Below are positions 28,087 to 37,439 of a stretch of DNA of 64,000 nucleotides, one piece after another; within the stretch, counting starts at the first letter, position 1, and the number at the start of each line of letters is the position of its first letter. The stretch is from G965222505 sp965222505 (lineage in GTDB: Bacteria; Bacteroidota; Rhodothermia; Rhodothermales; DATKEJ01). The stretch is from assembly GCA_965222505.1 (NCBI GenBank), contig OZ244956.1, forward strand, positions 1,364,001 through 1,428,000, read 5' to 3'. The notes beneath the pieces are model-generated. The model did not search any database. It was not told where the DNA came from and saw nothing but the letters and a program-made list of their open reading frames with translations. Made by a program: the position numbers and the translations under genes.

Positions 28087-28374
28087 TCAAGCCGCCTGCA
28101 GCCGCTTGACTTCAATCTCTTGGGCTGCATGCTTCATCTGCGCCAGATCAAAACTGAGTTGCAGTCGAAGCCAAGTCTCTGGGGTGCTGCCAAAGCCCTT
28201 GGAGAGTCGGACAGCCATCTCTGGCGAAACCGATTGCTTGCCATTGACAAGTCTGGAGAGCGTAGAACGCGCCACGCCCAAACCGTGGGCGGCCTCAGTA
28301 ATGGTCAATCCCAGCGGTTCGATACAGTCGTGCAAGACAATTTGGCCAGGATGTACGGGGTTTTTCATCGGCAT
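28087..28374 (-). CDS. higA: HigA-type XRE antitoxin
   Basis: 95-residue antitoxin of the HigA/VapI group: HPGQIVLHDCIEPLGLTITE at the start, helix-turn-helix AAHGLGVARSTLSRLVNGKQ (about 32-51) and GSTPETWLRLQLSFDL. Transcribed after the toxin gene, 16 bases downstream. ATG 28374 gives MPMKNPVHPG; the second ATG (28368) is also possible. Antisense to the adjacent attC sites. Confidence 0.88.
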   Translation of the reverse strand: MPMKNPVHPGQIVLHDCIEPLGLTITEAAHGLGVARSTLSRLVNGKQSVSPEMAVRLSKGFGSTPETWLRLQLSFDLAQMKHAAQEIEVKRLQAA

Positions 28375-28390
28375 AGGATTTCTCGCTTCG

Positions 28391-28672
28391 TTAGTGGTAA
28401 TCGACCAAATCAACCTCGGTGGCATTGCCGTTGTCGTCAAAGCGCCAGATGATGCGCCAGTTTCGGGAAACACGTACCGACCAGAAGCCAGCCAGTTGAC
28501 CTTTGAGAGGATGCAAGTGAAAGCCTGGGATATCCATACCAGCGGGTTCGGATGCAGCATCAAGCAAGGAGAGGATGCGTCGAATACGGTTGGTCCATTC
28601 GGCGTTGAGTCCTTTGGCTTTGTCCTTCTCGAAGAAGTCGCGGAGGCCTTTATGATTGAATTTGATAATCAT
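28391..28672 (-). CDS. higB: HigB/RelE-family toxin
   Basis: 93-residue mRNA interferase: starts MIIKFNHKGLRDFFEKDK, with HLHPLKGQLAGFWSVRVSRN (substrate-binding basic strand) and WRIIWRF, ending VDLVDYH as HigB proteins do. Toxin first, antitoxin second, the usual HigBA order. Confidence 0.9.
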   Translation of the reverse strand: MIIKFNHKGLRDFFEKDKAKGLNAEWTNRIRRILSLLDAASEPAGMDIPGFHLHPLKGQLAGFWSVRVSRNWRIIWRFDDNGNATEVDLVDYH

Positions 28673-28818
28673 AGGTGGCTGAGTCGTGGCGTGTAACGCC
28701 TCGCGCGCCGAATTGTTTTCTATTGTATATGCGAATCAAGGGTTGAGAACCCGATAGAGCGCCGAGATGTTAAGAGTGAATCTTCAAACCCTCACTCAAA
28801 ACACCAAATCGACGCTCT

Positions 28819-28901
28819 ATGGATTGGCAATATAAGCTTATTGACCTGTTTTTGTTCGTCTCTGATCAACTTGAAGACGGCCTTTGGGTGCACGCCCGGT
28901 A
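28819..28901 (+). pseudogene. 5' fragment of a DDE transposase, cut by IS3 C2
   Basis: From ATG 28819 a frame reads YKLIDLFLFVSDQLEDGLWV, resembling the start of Bacteroidota-type DDE transposases, and then meets the type C IS3 end at 28902. The remainder is not found beyond the element. Inverted repeat-like GGTTGAGAACCCGATAGAGC precedes it at 28741. Confidence 0.4.
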
Positions 28902-29001
28902 TGTGTCAAGCAAAATGAGACAACTTTTTTTGGTATTTACTGTAGCGCCATTGCTTCTACCGGCTGCTTATCGACAACCGGCATTCGGCTGACGCGCGTT
29001 G

Positions 29002-30084
29002 TCATGGAGGGATGTTGGCCGTCGCACTCATAGCCCGGCACATCCCTCCATGACAACGTGGAATCTTCGATGGTACCGTGTTGTAGATCCATCTCAACGG
29101 GTTTGTTGATCCAAACCGCTTTTGGTAAACCGCTTTTGGTAAAACCGCAACATGAGGTTTGCCCCGCTTAAAGCGACCCGGATACTTCCCATAGGCCGAT
29201 TCCAATACCTGTTGCCGGGCTTGTTGAACCGAGTTGGCATCTCCATAATGCACCATCGCAGGCGTCAATAACGCCAAGGCACTGTGGTAGTGCTCTTCAT
29301 TGTACCAGGTGAAAAAGTCCTTGACCCTGTGACGAGCATCGGCCATTGATCCAAATCGTTTGGGGTAGTTGGGACGATATTTCATGGTCTTGAACTGTGC
29401 TTCAGAGTAGGGGTTATCGTTCGACACATGCGGTCGGCTATGACTTTTCTCGACCCCGAGATCCGCCAGCAGTTGAGCCACCGTCTTCGATGTCATGCTC
29501 GGCCCCCGGTCACTGTGAATGACCAATTGATCGCGGTCAATGCGCTGCCGACGACAGGTCGATTCGATGAGCTCTTTGGCCAAAACCGCCGATTCGGCAC
29601 CGGCCAACATCCACCCGACGACGTAGCGACTGTAGAGGTCGAGGATCACATAGAGATAGTAATACGACCACTTTTCAGGTCCTTTAAGCTTGGTTATATC
29701 CCATGTCCAAAGTTGATTCGGCCCGGTGGCCAATAATTCCGGCTTTTTGTAGACCGGATGTCGCAGTTGATTACGCCGTTCTCGGACTTCTTTATGTTCA
29801 TCCAGGACACGATACATCGTGCGCCAATGGCATAGATACTGCCCCCGATCCAGCAGGTCGGCATAGACCTGACGTGGGGACCGATCACAATATCGGTCAC
29901 TGTTGAGTACCTCGCGAATCATCGCTTTTTCCTCTTGGTCAAGGGCATGGGCTACTCGTCGGCGGGGTTTGACTACCGGTTTTGGTGCCTGAGTTCGGTA
30001 ATAACTACTACGCGGCAACGCCAGAGATCTACAGGCTTGTGTGATACCAACCGAGGTCGATAACACGGTGGCAGCCTCGATCAA
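29002..30084 (-). CDS. IS3-family transposase OrfB (type C), copy C2
   Basis: 360 residues, identical to 3392-4474; D-D-E residues present; TTG start overlaps the orfA stop. Confidence 0.9.
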   Translation of the reverse strand: MIEAATVLSTSVGITQACRSLALPRSSYYRTQAPKPVVKPRRRVAHALDQEEKAMIREVLNSDRYCDRSPRQVYADLLDRGQYLCHWRTMYRVLDEHKEVRERRNQLRHPVYKKPELLATGPNQLWTWDITKLKGPEKWSYYYLYVILDLYSRYVVGWMLAGAESAVLAKELIESTCRRQRIDRDQLVIHSDRGPSMTSKTVAQLLADLGVEKSHSRPHVSNDNPYSEAQFKTMKYRPNYPKRFGSMADARHRVKDFFTWYNEEHYHSALALLTPAMVHYGDANSVQQARQQVLESAYGKYPGRFKRGKPHVAVLPKAVYQKRFGSTNPLRWIYNTVPSKIPRCHGGMCRAMSATANIPP

Positions 30085-30503
30085 GTCGGTTCGTTCGGCA
30101 GCGAGATGCCCAGAAGATCCGAGACTTTTTTTTGGACATCAATGATTAATTCGGCCTTCTTAAGCTGTTCTTGAAGGCGTTGGTTTTGTTTACGAAGCCG
30201 TTCATTCTCCCGCAGCAGAGCGGCATCTGGATCCGGCTTCGGCCCTCGTTTCTTCGGTGACAAGGCCCCAATCTGACCTTTTTCTCGCTGCCGACGCCAC
30301 GTTGTCAGGTTCGATGAATACAGACCCTCGCGGCGCAGGAGTGCGCCTATCTGCCCCAATTCTGTGCACTGGTCGGCTTCTTCAAGGATGCGTAATTTGT
30401 ACTTGGCTGTGAAGGTGCGACGTTGGGCCTTTGGTGTGACCTGGGTCTTAGGTCTGGTATTCACGCCGTTATAGGTGTTGGGTTTGACAAAAGGGTGCGA
30501 CAT
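30081..30503 (-). CDS. IS3-family transposase OrfA (type C), copy C2
   Basis: 140-residue helix-turn-helix (FTAKYKLRILEEADQC, GLYSSNLTTWRRQ) plus zipper (RENERLRKQNQRLQEQLKKA). Complete copy, used to define the truncations in C1 and in the fragment at 39111-39376. Confidence 0.9.
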   Translation of the reverse strand: MSHPFVKPNTYNGVNTRPKTQVTPKAQRRTFTAKYKLRILEEADQCTELGQIGALLRREGLYSSNLTTWRRQREKGQIGALSPKKRGPKPDPDAALLRENERLRKQNQRLQEQLKKAELIIDVQKKVSDLLGISLPNEPT

Positions 30504-30578
30504 GGTTTATATCCTCATACGCCCTCGGGGTTCGACACTAAATTATTACGTAGTCATTGTCTCATTAACTTAGGCACA

Positions 30579-30747
30579 GAGGGCCGCCGAGGGCAGCATT
30601 CGGTCCCAGCCTTATCGGTCGTGGAAAACACACCCGATGTTGTGCTCAGGCACTCCTCGATAGCGCTGCGGCACCCTCCTCTACGTCCCACTTCGCTCAG
30701 CTACAGCTTGGCACCAACGGGGCCGGTTGGGGCTGGGCATGTGCCGG
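30579..30747. other. Unassigned stretch between two IS elements
   Basis: About 170 GC-rich bases with no gene I recognise; possibly the end of a lost cassette or element. Confidence 0.3.
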
Positions 30748-32977
30748 TGTCAAGCGACACCCACTCTTACGCATTACGGCGACACCTTCTTTTACGCACT
30801 CCCAAGTCATTTATGTGGCCGGTGAGTGATTGTTTAGGGGGTTACGTTTTCAATCTCAGTGTCTCTTCCAGCTCCCGCAATCGGTAGCTTCGGCCCTTGA
30901 TGTTGATCACATGGGCATGGTGGAGCAGTCGGTCCAAGATCGCGGTGGTCAGCACCTCGTCGCCAGCCAACAACTCCGTCCATTCGCGCACCGACTTGTT
31001 GGTAGTGATCATCACTGCACCCCGACCGTAACGGTAGCTGACCAGCCGGAAGAACAAGCTGGCCTCCTGCCGGTCCATCGGCTCAAAGCCCAACTCATCG
31101 ATGACGAGCAGCATCGTCGAGAGGTACTTCTTGCGTCTGAGCTTCGACGGCGGCAGATGCGCATCACGCCTGAGTTGCATCAGCAGTTCATCGAAGCGGT
31201 AGAATTGCACCGAGAAGCCCTGCTCGATTGCCTTGATACCCAGGCCGATGGCCAGATGCGTCTTACCCACTCCGGGCGGACCCTGCAAAAGCACCGTCTC
31301 TGTGCCGCGTACCCAGGCACTGGTGGTCAGCGTCTCGATGCGGCTGCGCTCGACAGCGGGTTGGAAGGCAAAATCGAAGTTGGCGATTGTCTGCCCTGTC
31401 GGCAGATTCGACAGCCGGAGTGAGCGTTCGATGCGGCGTTCTTCGCGACCGGCCACTTCATGTCTGAGCAATTGGTCCAAGAACAGATGCGGAGCCGTCT
31501 CCTGCTTGACGGCTGCCGAGAGCAGCGTGTCGAGGTGCGCTGCGGCGTAGCTCAGTCCCAGCGCCAGCAATCGTTCTCGGGTGTGATCGACCTCAAGCGT
31601 TGGTGTTGTTTTCTTACTCTTCATCGTGCCACCTCCGCCAGGGCCTGATAATAGTCGCAGGGCCTGATAATAGTCGATTGAACGGCGTGCCACCGGCTCA
31701 TTGGCCAACTCCAGCATGCGTCGGCCCATACGGCCCAGCGGCATCGGAGCCTGCACGCGTGGCGTCGACAGCCCGTCGTAGTGTCGGGGATCGATCACGA
31801 GCCGCTCAACGGTGTGACGCGGATGCATCGCGATGATCTCAATGTGATGAAGCACCTGCACCGTCTGAGAGCAGCCTCGCACTTCGACCTCCAGGCCAGC
31901 GAAGACAAACGGGACGCTGTATTGTCGCCCCTCGAACGAGACCAACGCGTCGTGTGAGACCCTGCGTGTGGCCACCAGGTCGAACGGCTCCCACAGCGGA
32001 TCCGGTAGCGGCGTCAACAACGCTCGTTCAACTTGCCACGTCTCAAAGACCGAAGCCCCCGTAGCCGGACACCGCCGTCGCTGACTCTCTACCTCCACGC
32101 GTTCGTCACTGAAAGCTTGTAACTCTTCAAGATCATCCCAGGCGCGCCCACTCGGATCTTGACCGAAGCGTTGGGTGCGGATGCTGCGCTCGACTTTTCC
32201 TTTAGCCCGTGGATGTCGGGGCAGGCAGGCATCGACGTGGAAGCAGAGCATACGGGCATAGCGCCGATAGGCGGCATTGATCACCCCCCAGGGGCCAGCT
32301 CCCCGGACAACAGCGGTCTTCTCGTTATCGACGCGCACGGTCGCGGTGACGCCACCGAGTCGGCGAAAGGCTTCGTTATGGCAGTGGTGCCAGGCCAGTT
32401 GATCCTTCGTGTGCGACCAGATCACGGCCGGATATCGACTGTGGCTGAGCACCATCCGGAAAGCAAGCAGATCCTGGTGCTGACCACCCAGGATGATGCC
32501 AGGAAAATGGGCCCAATCGACCTGGCTCTGTGCACCCGGTGGAGTCTCAATGCGCCGGCGCGCCCGGATTCTCGGGGCCGGATAGGTCTTCTTCCAATAG
32601 CGTTGGATGGAGCGCAGACTGCCGGGATAGGCATGTTCGCGAACCAACCACTGGTGCAGGTCGGCCAGGTTGACCGCGTCACGGTGTTGCCGCCAGTGTT
32701 CAATGGCCTCAGCGAAAGCCACTGCCCGACAAGTCTGACGGGATCGGCCATCGACTAGGTTGGCTTGCATACGTTTACGTTGATAGCGTACCGCGCCCTC
32801 GGTGACACCGATCAGTCGGGCAATCTCGCGGTTGGATACGCCCTTGTGGGCGAGTGTTTTGATGGTCATACGAGCATCCTCGTTGAGCTTGGCCATGTCT
32901 GCCTCCGATAGATTGGTGTATCGGAGACAGAACGCATAAATGCCCGGTGAGGTGCGTAAAACTGGGTGTCGCCTTAG
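30748..32977 (-). mobile_element. IS21-family element type R with fused istA-istB
   Basis: Ends share GCGACACCCA followed by repeats of TTTTACGCA on both sides (left block repeated twice between 30752 and 30810; right at 32955-32980). Boundaries are good to a few bases. Contains one long ORF covering both IS21 functions. Confidence 0.75.
30842..32896 (-). CDS. IstA-IstB fusion protein of IS21 type R
   Basis: 684 residues. Residues 1 to about 425 are IstA (helix-turn-helix VSNREIARLIGVTEGAVRY; core with QSQVDWAHFPG, VRVDNEKTAVV, KGKVERSIRTQRF). After a linker RLLSGPGGGG, residues from MKSKKTTPTLE to the end are IstB (Walker A GPPGVGKTHLAIGL, Walker B LLVIDELGF). The linker coincides with a perfect 19-bp tandem duplication (unit CAGGCCCTGCGACTATTAT on the minus strand, about 31642-31679). 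Deleting one copy would end IstA at VAR-TGA, overlapping the IstB ATG as in normal IS21. So the fusion was created by that duplication. Confidence 0.85.
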   Translation of the reverse strand: MAKLNEDARMTIKTLAHKGVSNREIARLIGVTEGAVRYQRKRMQANLVDGRSRQTCRAVAFAEAIEHWRQHRDAVNLADLHQWLVREHAYPGSLRSIQRYWKKTYPAPRIRARRRIETPPGAQSQVDWAHFPGIILGGQHQDLLAFRMVLSHSRYPAVIWSHTKDQLAWHHCHNEAFRRLGGVTATVRVDNEKTAVVRGAGPWGVINAAYRRYARMLCFHVDACLPRHPRAKGKVERSIRTQRFGQDPSGRAWDDLEELQAFSDERVEVESQRRRCPATGASVFETWQVERALLTPLPDPLWEPFDLVATRRVSHDALVSFEGRQYSVPFVFAGLEVEVRGCSQTVQVLHHIEIIAMHPRHTVERLVIDPRHYDGLSTPRVQAPMPLGRMGRRMLELANEPVARRSIDYYQALRLLSGPGGGGTMKSKKTTPTLEVDHTRERLLALGLSYAAAHLDTLLSAAVKQETAPHLFLDQLLRHEVAGREERRIERSLRLSNLPTGQTIANFDFAFQPAVERSRIETLTTSAWVRGTETVLLQGPPGVGKTHLAIGLGIKAIEQGFSVQFYRFDELLMQLRRDAHLPPSKLRRKKYLSTMLLVIDELGFEPMDRQEASLFFRLVSYRYGRGAVMITTNKSVREWTELLAGDEVLTTAILDRLLHHAHVINIKGRSYRLRELEETLRLKT

Positions 32978-33080
32978 CTATAAGATATGATGTCGCTCTA
33001 CACCCGGTTCTGGTTTAACCTCTGCGGTGGGGTAGGGGGTGTGCTTTCCGGCGGGTTAGAGGGTTATCGCTCGTGGTGCG

Positions 33081-33204
33081 GCATAACAACCGTTTCAGGC
33101 GACCCAGGGCGTTAGGTGTTTAGGCAGAAACCGGGCGAGTGACTTTGTGCGCGTATTTTGTACCTTCTCCTCAGCCCAGTTCGCCTGAACTGGGACCGTT
33201 ATGC
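33081..33204 (+). repeat. attC_13
   Basis: R'' GCATAAC, R' GTTATGC, 124 bp; arms CAGGCGACCCAGGG and CCCAGTTCGCCTG. Preceded by GCTCGTGGTG, shared by five other cassettes. Confidence 0.88.
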
Positions 33205-33485
33205 GGACACCACCTGCGCTAACTCTGGCTTAGGGGCCTGGGCTGTGATCAGACGCTCAAAGGGTGAACCTCGGCCGTGGGCTCGTCTCAGTGGGCGCGG
33301 TCTTGTTGTGCACGGCTTTTGATGCCGCGTACCGGCGCACTGAAGAGATGAAGGGTGCGCGTCACCAACGGTGCGGCACTGCCCTTTTGAGCCAGGCCGG
33401 TGCTGGCATGTGGGCGCGTCTGTCAGCGTGCTCGGGGTACTCAGTTGATGCATTTCAAGGGAATGGGTTCGTCGCCGTCGGTGCC
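33205..33485 (+). repeat. Cassette X copy X4 with intact 47-codon frame
   Basis: 281 bp, alternative first module as in X1, A-type second module with small indels. From ATG 33348 a frame MKGARHQRCG runs to GFVAVGAA and stops at the TAA inside attC_14 (33489-33491), 47 residues. The B-type copies have exactly the same frame length. Confidence 0.75.
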
Positions 33486-33609
33486 GCCTAACAACCGTTA
33501 CAAGCGACGCAGGGCGTTAGGGATTTTGGCTTTGGTAGGTGGGCATGTTTTTCAGTCTTTGGTTATCTTCTGCTCGTTGCCCTGCGCACTTGAACTTGGT
33601 CCGTTATAC
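33486..33609 (+). repeat. attC_14
   Basis: R'' GCCTAAC, R' GTTATAC, 124 bp, X-type arms. Confidence 0.88.
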
Positions 33610-33724
33610 CGCTCTGAATAGCAGTGCCGATCTTTTTTCAAAGCCGACTCTGCAATGTCTTGCCCGTCAGATTTGATAATATAGTAAGTTTCCTATATAT
33701 TCAGCGAAACTGACCTAAACCCCG

Positions 33725-34084
33725 TTGACCCATTTGCCTAAACGCCGCCAAGTCGTCTGGCTTGGCGATGCGCTCAAAAACATTCGTACCTTTCCCGAAA
33801 AGGCTCGCAAAATCATCGGTGATGAACTACAACTGATCCAGTTCGGAGAGATGCCAGCGAAAACTAAGCCGTTTCGCGGGGTCGGAAGCGGCGTCTTTGA
33901 AATCGCTGTTCGATACGATAAAGACGCCTACAGAACTGTCGTCGCCGTTCGACTTGGTCAAAATATCTATGTCCTGCATGCGTTTCAGAAAAAATCAAAG
34001 TCCGGCATCAAGACGCCAAAACAGGAGGTGGAGTTGATCAAACGACGATATCAACAGGCCAAACAGCTTGCCAAGCATGAGTGA
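33725..34084 (+). CDS. RelE/HigB toxin (Gp49-like)
   Basis: 119-residue Gp49/HigB-type toxin: VWLGDALKNIRTFPEKARKI, FRGVGSGVFEIAVRYDKDAYRTV and IYVLHAFQKKSKSGIKTPKQE. The start codon is TTG at 33725, as no ATG lies upstream in frame. It overlaps the antitoxin ATG by 8 bases. Cassette of attC_15, in the normal orientation. Confidence 0.88.
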   Translation: MTHLPKRRQVVWLGDALKNIRTFPEKARKIIGDELQLIQFGEMPAKTKPFRGVGSGVFEIAVRYDKDAYRTVVAVRLGQNIYVLHAFQKKSKSGIKTPKQEVELIKRRYQQAKQLAKHE

Positions 34085-34403
34085 GAAAATACAACATCAG
34101 CCAAGTGGCGGTAACATCTATGCCGACATGGGCTTAGATGAGGCTGAGGAGCTCCAAGCCCGCGGTTTGATCGGTTACCATGTTTACAAGCTGCTAGCCA
34201 ATACCGGGCTTAAGCAACGCGAGATTGGGGTGCTTTTGGGGATCAAACAACCAGAGGTATCCCACTTGATGAACGGTCATTTCAGTCGGTTTACGACGGA
34301 TAAGTTGTTAGACTTTCTGCGTCGTTTAGATCACACAGTAACGATTCATATCAGTCCTCACCGGCAGGGTGAGCCGTTTCAACAGGTCTCTTACGTGGGA
34401 TAA
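34077..34403 (+). CDS. XRE-family antitoxin
   Basis: 108-residue antitoxin of the XRE type found next to Gp49-like toxins: NIYADMGLDEAEELQARG, helix-turn-helix TGLKQREIGVLLGIKQPEVSHLM and FTTDKLLDFLRRLDHTVTI. ATG 34077 overlaps the toxin stop (ATGAGTGA). Confidence 0.9.
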   Translation: MSEKIQHQPSGGNIYADMGLDEAEELQARGLIGYHVYKLLANTGLKQREIGVLLGIKQPEVSHLMNGHFSRFTTDKLLDFLRRLDHTVTIHISPHRQGEPFQQVSYVG

Positions 34404-34551
34404 CCTGTCGCAGTCATCTTGCGTATTCGGTATGTGCAGGGCACAGGTTGACCAAGCAGCATGAATTTGGCAGCGATTCGTTGGGGCTAGCCCACTTGGG
34501 GGCACTACAGCCTTGCCGGACTCAGCAATATTCTGTACTCCGAGTTTCGCG

Positions 34552-34673
34552 GCATAACAACCGTACCAGGCGACCCAGGGCGTTGGGGTTTTGCCGTTTT
34601 CGGCGTGTGTGTTTTGCAGCCGTTTTCAGTCTTGTGCTGTTTGCCCTGTGCGCCTGAACTTGGGCCGTTATGC
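34552..34673 (+). repeat. attC_15
   Basis: R'' GCATAAC, R' GTTATGC, 122 bp; arms CAGGCGACCCAGGG and CCCTGTGCGCCTG. Confidence 0.88.
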
Positions 34674-34772
34674 ACCATTGAATGCGCTCTGGAAAAAGTT
34701 AAAAGCATTCCCAGCAAAATCACAAAGAGTTATTCAATTTTAGTATGCATTCAGTGGCTGTGTCGCACATTT

Positions 34773-37295
34773 TCAACTATCGTATGGACCAAGAAAACGA
34801 GTCCCATCAAAGTGAATAAGATGCGATGGCGACGATGCTACCCACACTTCCGTTTCCCACGATATTTCAGCCAGAAATTTTTTCAAGTCTGCCCTTGAGA
34901 GAAAAGCAGTGACATATACAAGTCCTGCCTTTGACCCTGAGAAAAGCTGGTGTAGTTCATCCCGCCTTTTTCCATCTACAGGCCCTCCACTGGTCACAGC
35001 TTCGACCAGAATTAGCCAGTCTTTTTGTGGGTAATAGATTACTACATCGGGCATTTTGCCATGGGTGTCGAACTTAACTCCAAGCTTTCTGAAAGTTTCT
35101 TCATCAAAGTGACCAAACTTTGCACCAGTATCCCCCAGATACAGCACGGCTCCACCAGGCGCAAATCGAGGCGCGAACTCCTCAACGATAGCTTTTATCA
35201 ACGTGCTATGTGTTCCAGCAGATAATTTGATTTTCTTTTCACCTCTGAGTGAAACCGGCACCATTTCCATTTCTCGAATCTGAGCATATCTTTCCCTCAA
35301 AGTTTCGACCTCATCCAAGTACGAATCGAGTTGGGCTTCCCAATCTAAAGTACTATAGCTTCTAAGCAATTCGAGGGCATTTGGCTCGATTTGGTAGCAC
35401 CATTTTGGGCTATTTATCGGTCGATTAGGACGATCAGGGTTCGGTACAGCAAGACCTGCATTCACAAACTGATGCATTGTATTCTTGCGAAAAGTTTCCC
35501 GCGTATTGGGAGCGTACTCTCGCCCATAGTGATCGCGACAGAAGTGCATGATAGGCGTGATTCCCATAAGCGGGTCAGATGCTTCAGCCCATACGTTGCT
35601 CGGCTTCAAAGCCAGAATGGCGAGCAATGTTATCGCTGAACGCTCATTCTGCTGGGCTCTTGGAAACCCGAGTGCTTTGAGGATTTCAAGCGCATCCTGA
35701 ATCTTTTGCTGTGCCTCTATAGGATCGGTACTCAATAAGTTTGCCATAGATTGAATGGTTCTTTCAATAAGGTGATCAATCTCCCGTTGGTTGGGAAATT
35801 TATTGTTACTAACCCCACGTCCAAGTTCGACTAGGTTATTGAGGCTTGGATAAGGTAGAGTGCGCAAATCTGTGGCATTGACCTGAGTATGGCCGTTGAA
35901 CAGCCGAAAGTAGGCATCAACGAGAGAAGAATTTAAATACACTGCAAGACCTCTTGCAATTTCAGATTGCAAGCCATGCCTCTTGGAGTGGAATACATTC
36001 AGATGGTTCTCAAATCCAACAACTTCACCTCCGATTAGTGTGGGATCGAATAACGCTGCTACGATGCGACGTTTTTCCTCTTTGGAAGAAAAGCGACGTA
36101 CGAGTGTGTATGTACCAGTTGGGAAAAGCCATTTTTCTGTCTCCCCGTTTCTCATAATCGCATTCGCCTTTTTTGCTGCTCCATTCGGCCAGACCACAAA
36201 GTTCTGACAGAAATGACCTGGGTAGATGAGAGGAACTGACCCGTCTTCGGGATTCTTACGCAGGTTTTCTTTCAGTCTAAAATCCACGACTGGACCAGTA
36301 GAAACGGTGATTCCCAGATCATCAAGCGTATGTGTAAACAGGGCCATGCGGTCAACCACATGCTGCGCTAGGTTATTGGTGGCAATGTGGATAAAAAGGT
36401 GAGGGTCGTTTTGGTTTATAACCTGTTCCTTTTGTCTCTCAACTATAGCAATATCCTGAAAATCAGACCCACTACTAGAGGTAATCAACACTGGCGCATC
36501 AGTTTTTTCCTTCACCGCATACAGGATGATATTCTCCTGCAAGACCTCATCATCCTTAAAGGCATTCGTCCGTGACTCAAATACATGGATTTGCCGAAGG
36601 CTCATGTGAGCCAGCATGAGTTGTCGGAACGGCTTGAAATAAGGCCCATTACAGAAGCTACGTGGTACGATGGCAACCAACTCTCCTCTGGGTCTGAGAA
36701 GGAGAATTGAAAGGGCTAGAAAACCCGTATACAGATTGCTTGTCTCGATACCCACAGTACGTAAAAGCCGACGGTGATTCGAGTCACTGCGAATTTTCTT
36801 GTACGGAGGATTAAGAATGGCATGAGTATAGCCTTGCCTATCGGGATTAGGATAGAGCAAATCACCCGAGAGACACCTTGAGGCATCAACGATAAAGTCT
36901 TCCTGAACTACTGAAGCCTTGAAAGCCATTCCAGCATCGCGGCAAGCGACATAACAATCCTTGATTGTTGTACTCAGGTATTCTATTAGCAAAGTGTCTA
37001 ATTCATAAAGGGTTGCTTTTATGCCGTGAGGAATCTTGTCTTGTTTGCAAACTCTGTCGACAAAGGCTGAGGTTAGAGATCCTATACCTGCACCTGCATC
37101 TAGCAGACGGATCTCCGGAAAATGCGAATCCTGAAACAAAGAGGCCATAAAGCTCGCAATGGGCGCAGGAGTCATGAACTGACCTAACCTTGCTTTCGTT
37201 TGAGGATCAAGGCGGCGAGTCGCATCTATGCGATAGCTTTCTACAATATCGACAGGTTCTTTTACAACCTGTGTTTGGGTTGAGGCTGAAGCCAT
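34773..37295 (-). CDS. Fused adenine methyltransferase and PstI/BsuBI-type endonuclease
   Basis: 840-residue restriction-modification protein. The N-terminal half is an N6-adenine methyltransferase: SAM motif LLDAGAGIGSL (about 64-74), catalytic NPPY (about 162-165), and a target-recognition-like middle. The last 150 residues match the BsuBI/PstI endonuclease domain: YLGDTGAKFGHFDEETF, HGKMPDVVIYY, WLILVEAVTSGGPVD with Glu and Lys/Arg near KRRDELH, and ETEVWVASSPSHLIHF. In classical PstI systems these are two genes; here they form one polypeptide without a visible break. It is the only gene of the attC_16 cassette and points against the attC orientation, so it needs its own promoter. Confidence 0.88.
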   Translation of the reverse strand: MASASTQTQVVKEPVDIVESYRIDATRRLDPQTKARLGQFMTPAPIASFMASLFQDSHFPEIRLLDAGAGIGSLTSAFVDRVCKQDKIPHGIKATLYELDTLLIEYLSTTIKDCYVACRDAGMAFKASVVQEDFIVDASRCLSGDLLYPNPDRQGYTHAILNPPYKKIRSDSNHRRLLRTVGIETSNLYTGFLALSILLLRPRGELVAIVPRSFCNGPYFKPFRQLMLAHMSLRQIHVFESRTNAFKDDEVLQENIILYAVKEKTDAPVLITSSSGSDFQDIAIVERQKEQVINQNDPHLFIHIATNNLAQHVVDRMALFTHTLDDLGITVSTGPVVDFRLKENLRKNPEDGSVPLIYPGHFCQNFVVWPNGAAKKANAIMRNGETEKWLFPTGTYTLVRRFSSKEEKRRIVAALFDPTLIGGEVVGFENHLNVFHSKRHGLQSEIARGLAVYLNSSLVDAYFRLFNGHTQVNATDLRTLPYPSLNNLVELGRGVSNNKFPNQREIDHLIERTIQSMANLLSTDPIEAQQKIQDALEILKALGFPRAQQNERSAITLLAILALKPSNVWAEASDPLMGITPIMHFCRDHYGREYAPNTRETFRKNTMHQFVNAGLAVPNPDRPNRPINSPKWCYQIEPNALELLRSYSTLDWEAQLDSYLDEVETLRERYAQIREMEMVPVSLRGEKKIKLSAGTHSTLIKAIVEEFAPRFAPGGAVLYLGDTGAKFGHFDEETFRKLGVKFDTHGKMPDVVIYYPQKDWLILVEAVTSGGPVDGKRRDELHQLFSGSKAGLVYVTAFLSRADLKKFLAEISWETEVWVASSPSHLIHFDGTRFLGPYDS

Positions 37296-37439
37296 GTATA
37301 AGTTCGCTTTGAGGGAATCTTCTTGTTGTAGGAATATACTGCTCTAATCCCTAAGATGATCTCTCTAAAGAAAGCCGGAGTAGATTGAGGGCGAAGGCGT
37401 ACGTCTGAACTCGGTCAAGTTTGGTCCGCACGCTATGGT

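Larger units (their letters stand above)
28902..30578 (-). mobile_element. IS3-family element type C, copy C2 (complete)
   Basis: 1677 bp from TGTGTCAAGCAAAATGAGAC to the complement of TGTGCCTAAGTTAATGAGAC. Reference copy of this type. Its neighbours differ on each side (transposase fragment left, IS21 right). A 3-bp GCC at both sides a few bases out is the only hint of a duplication. Confidence 0.9.
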
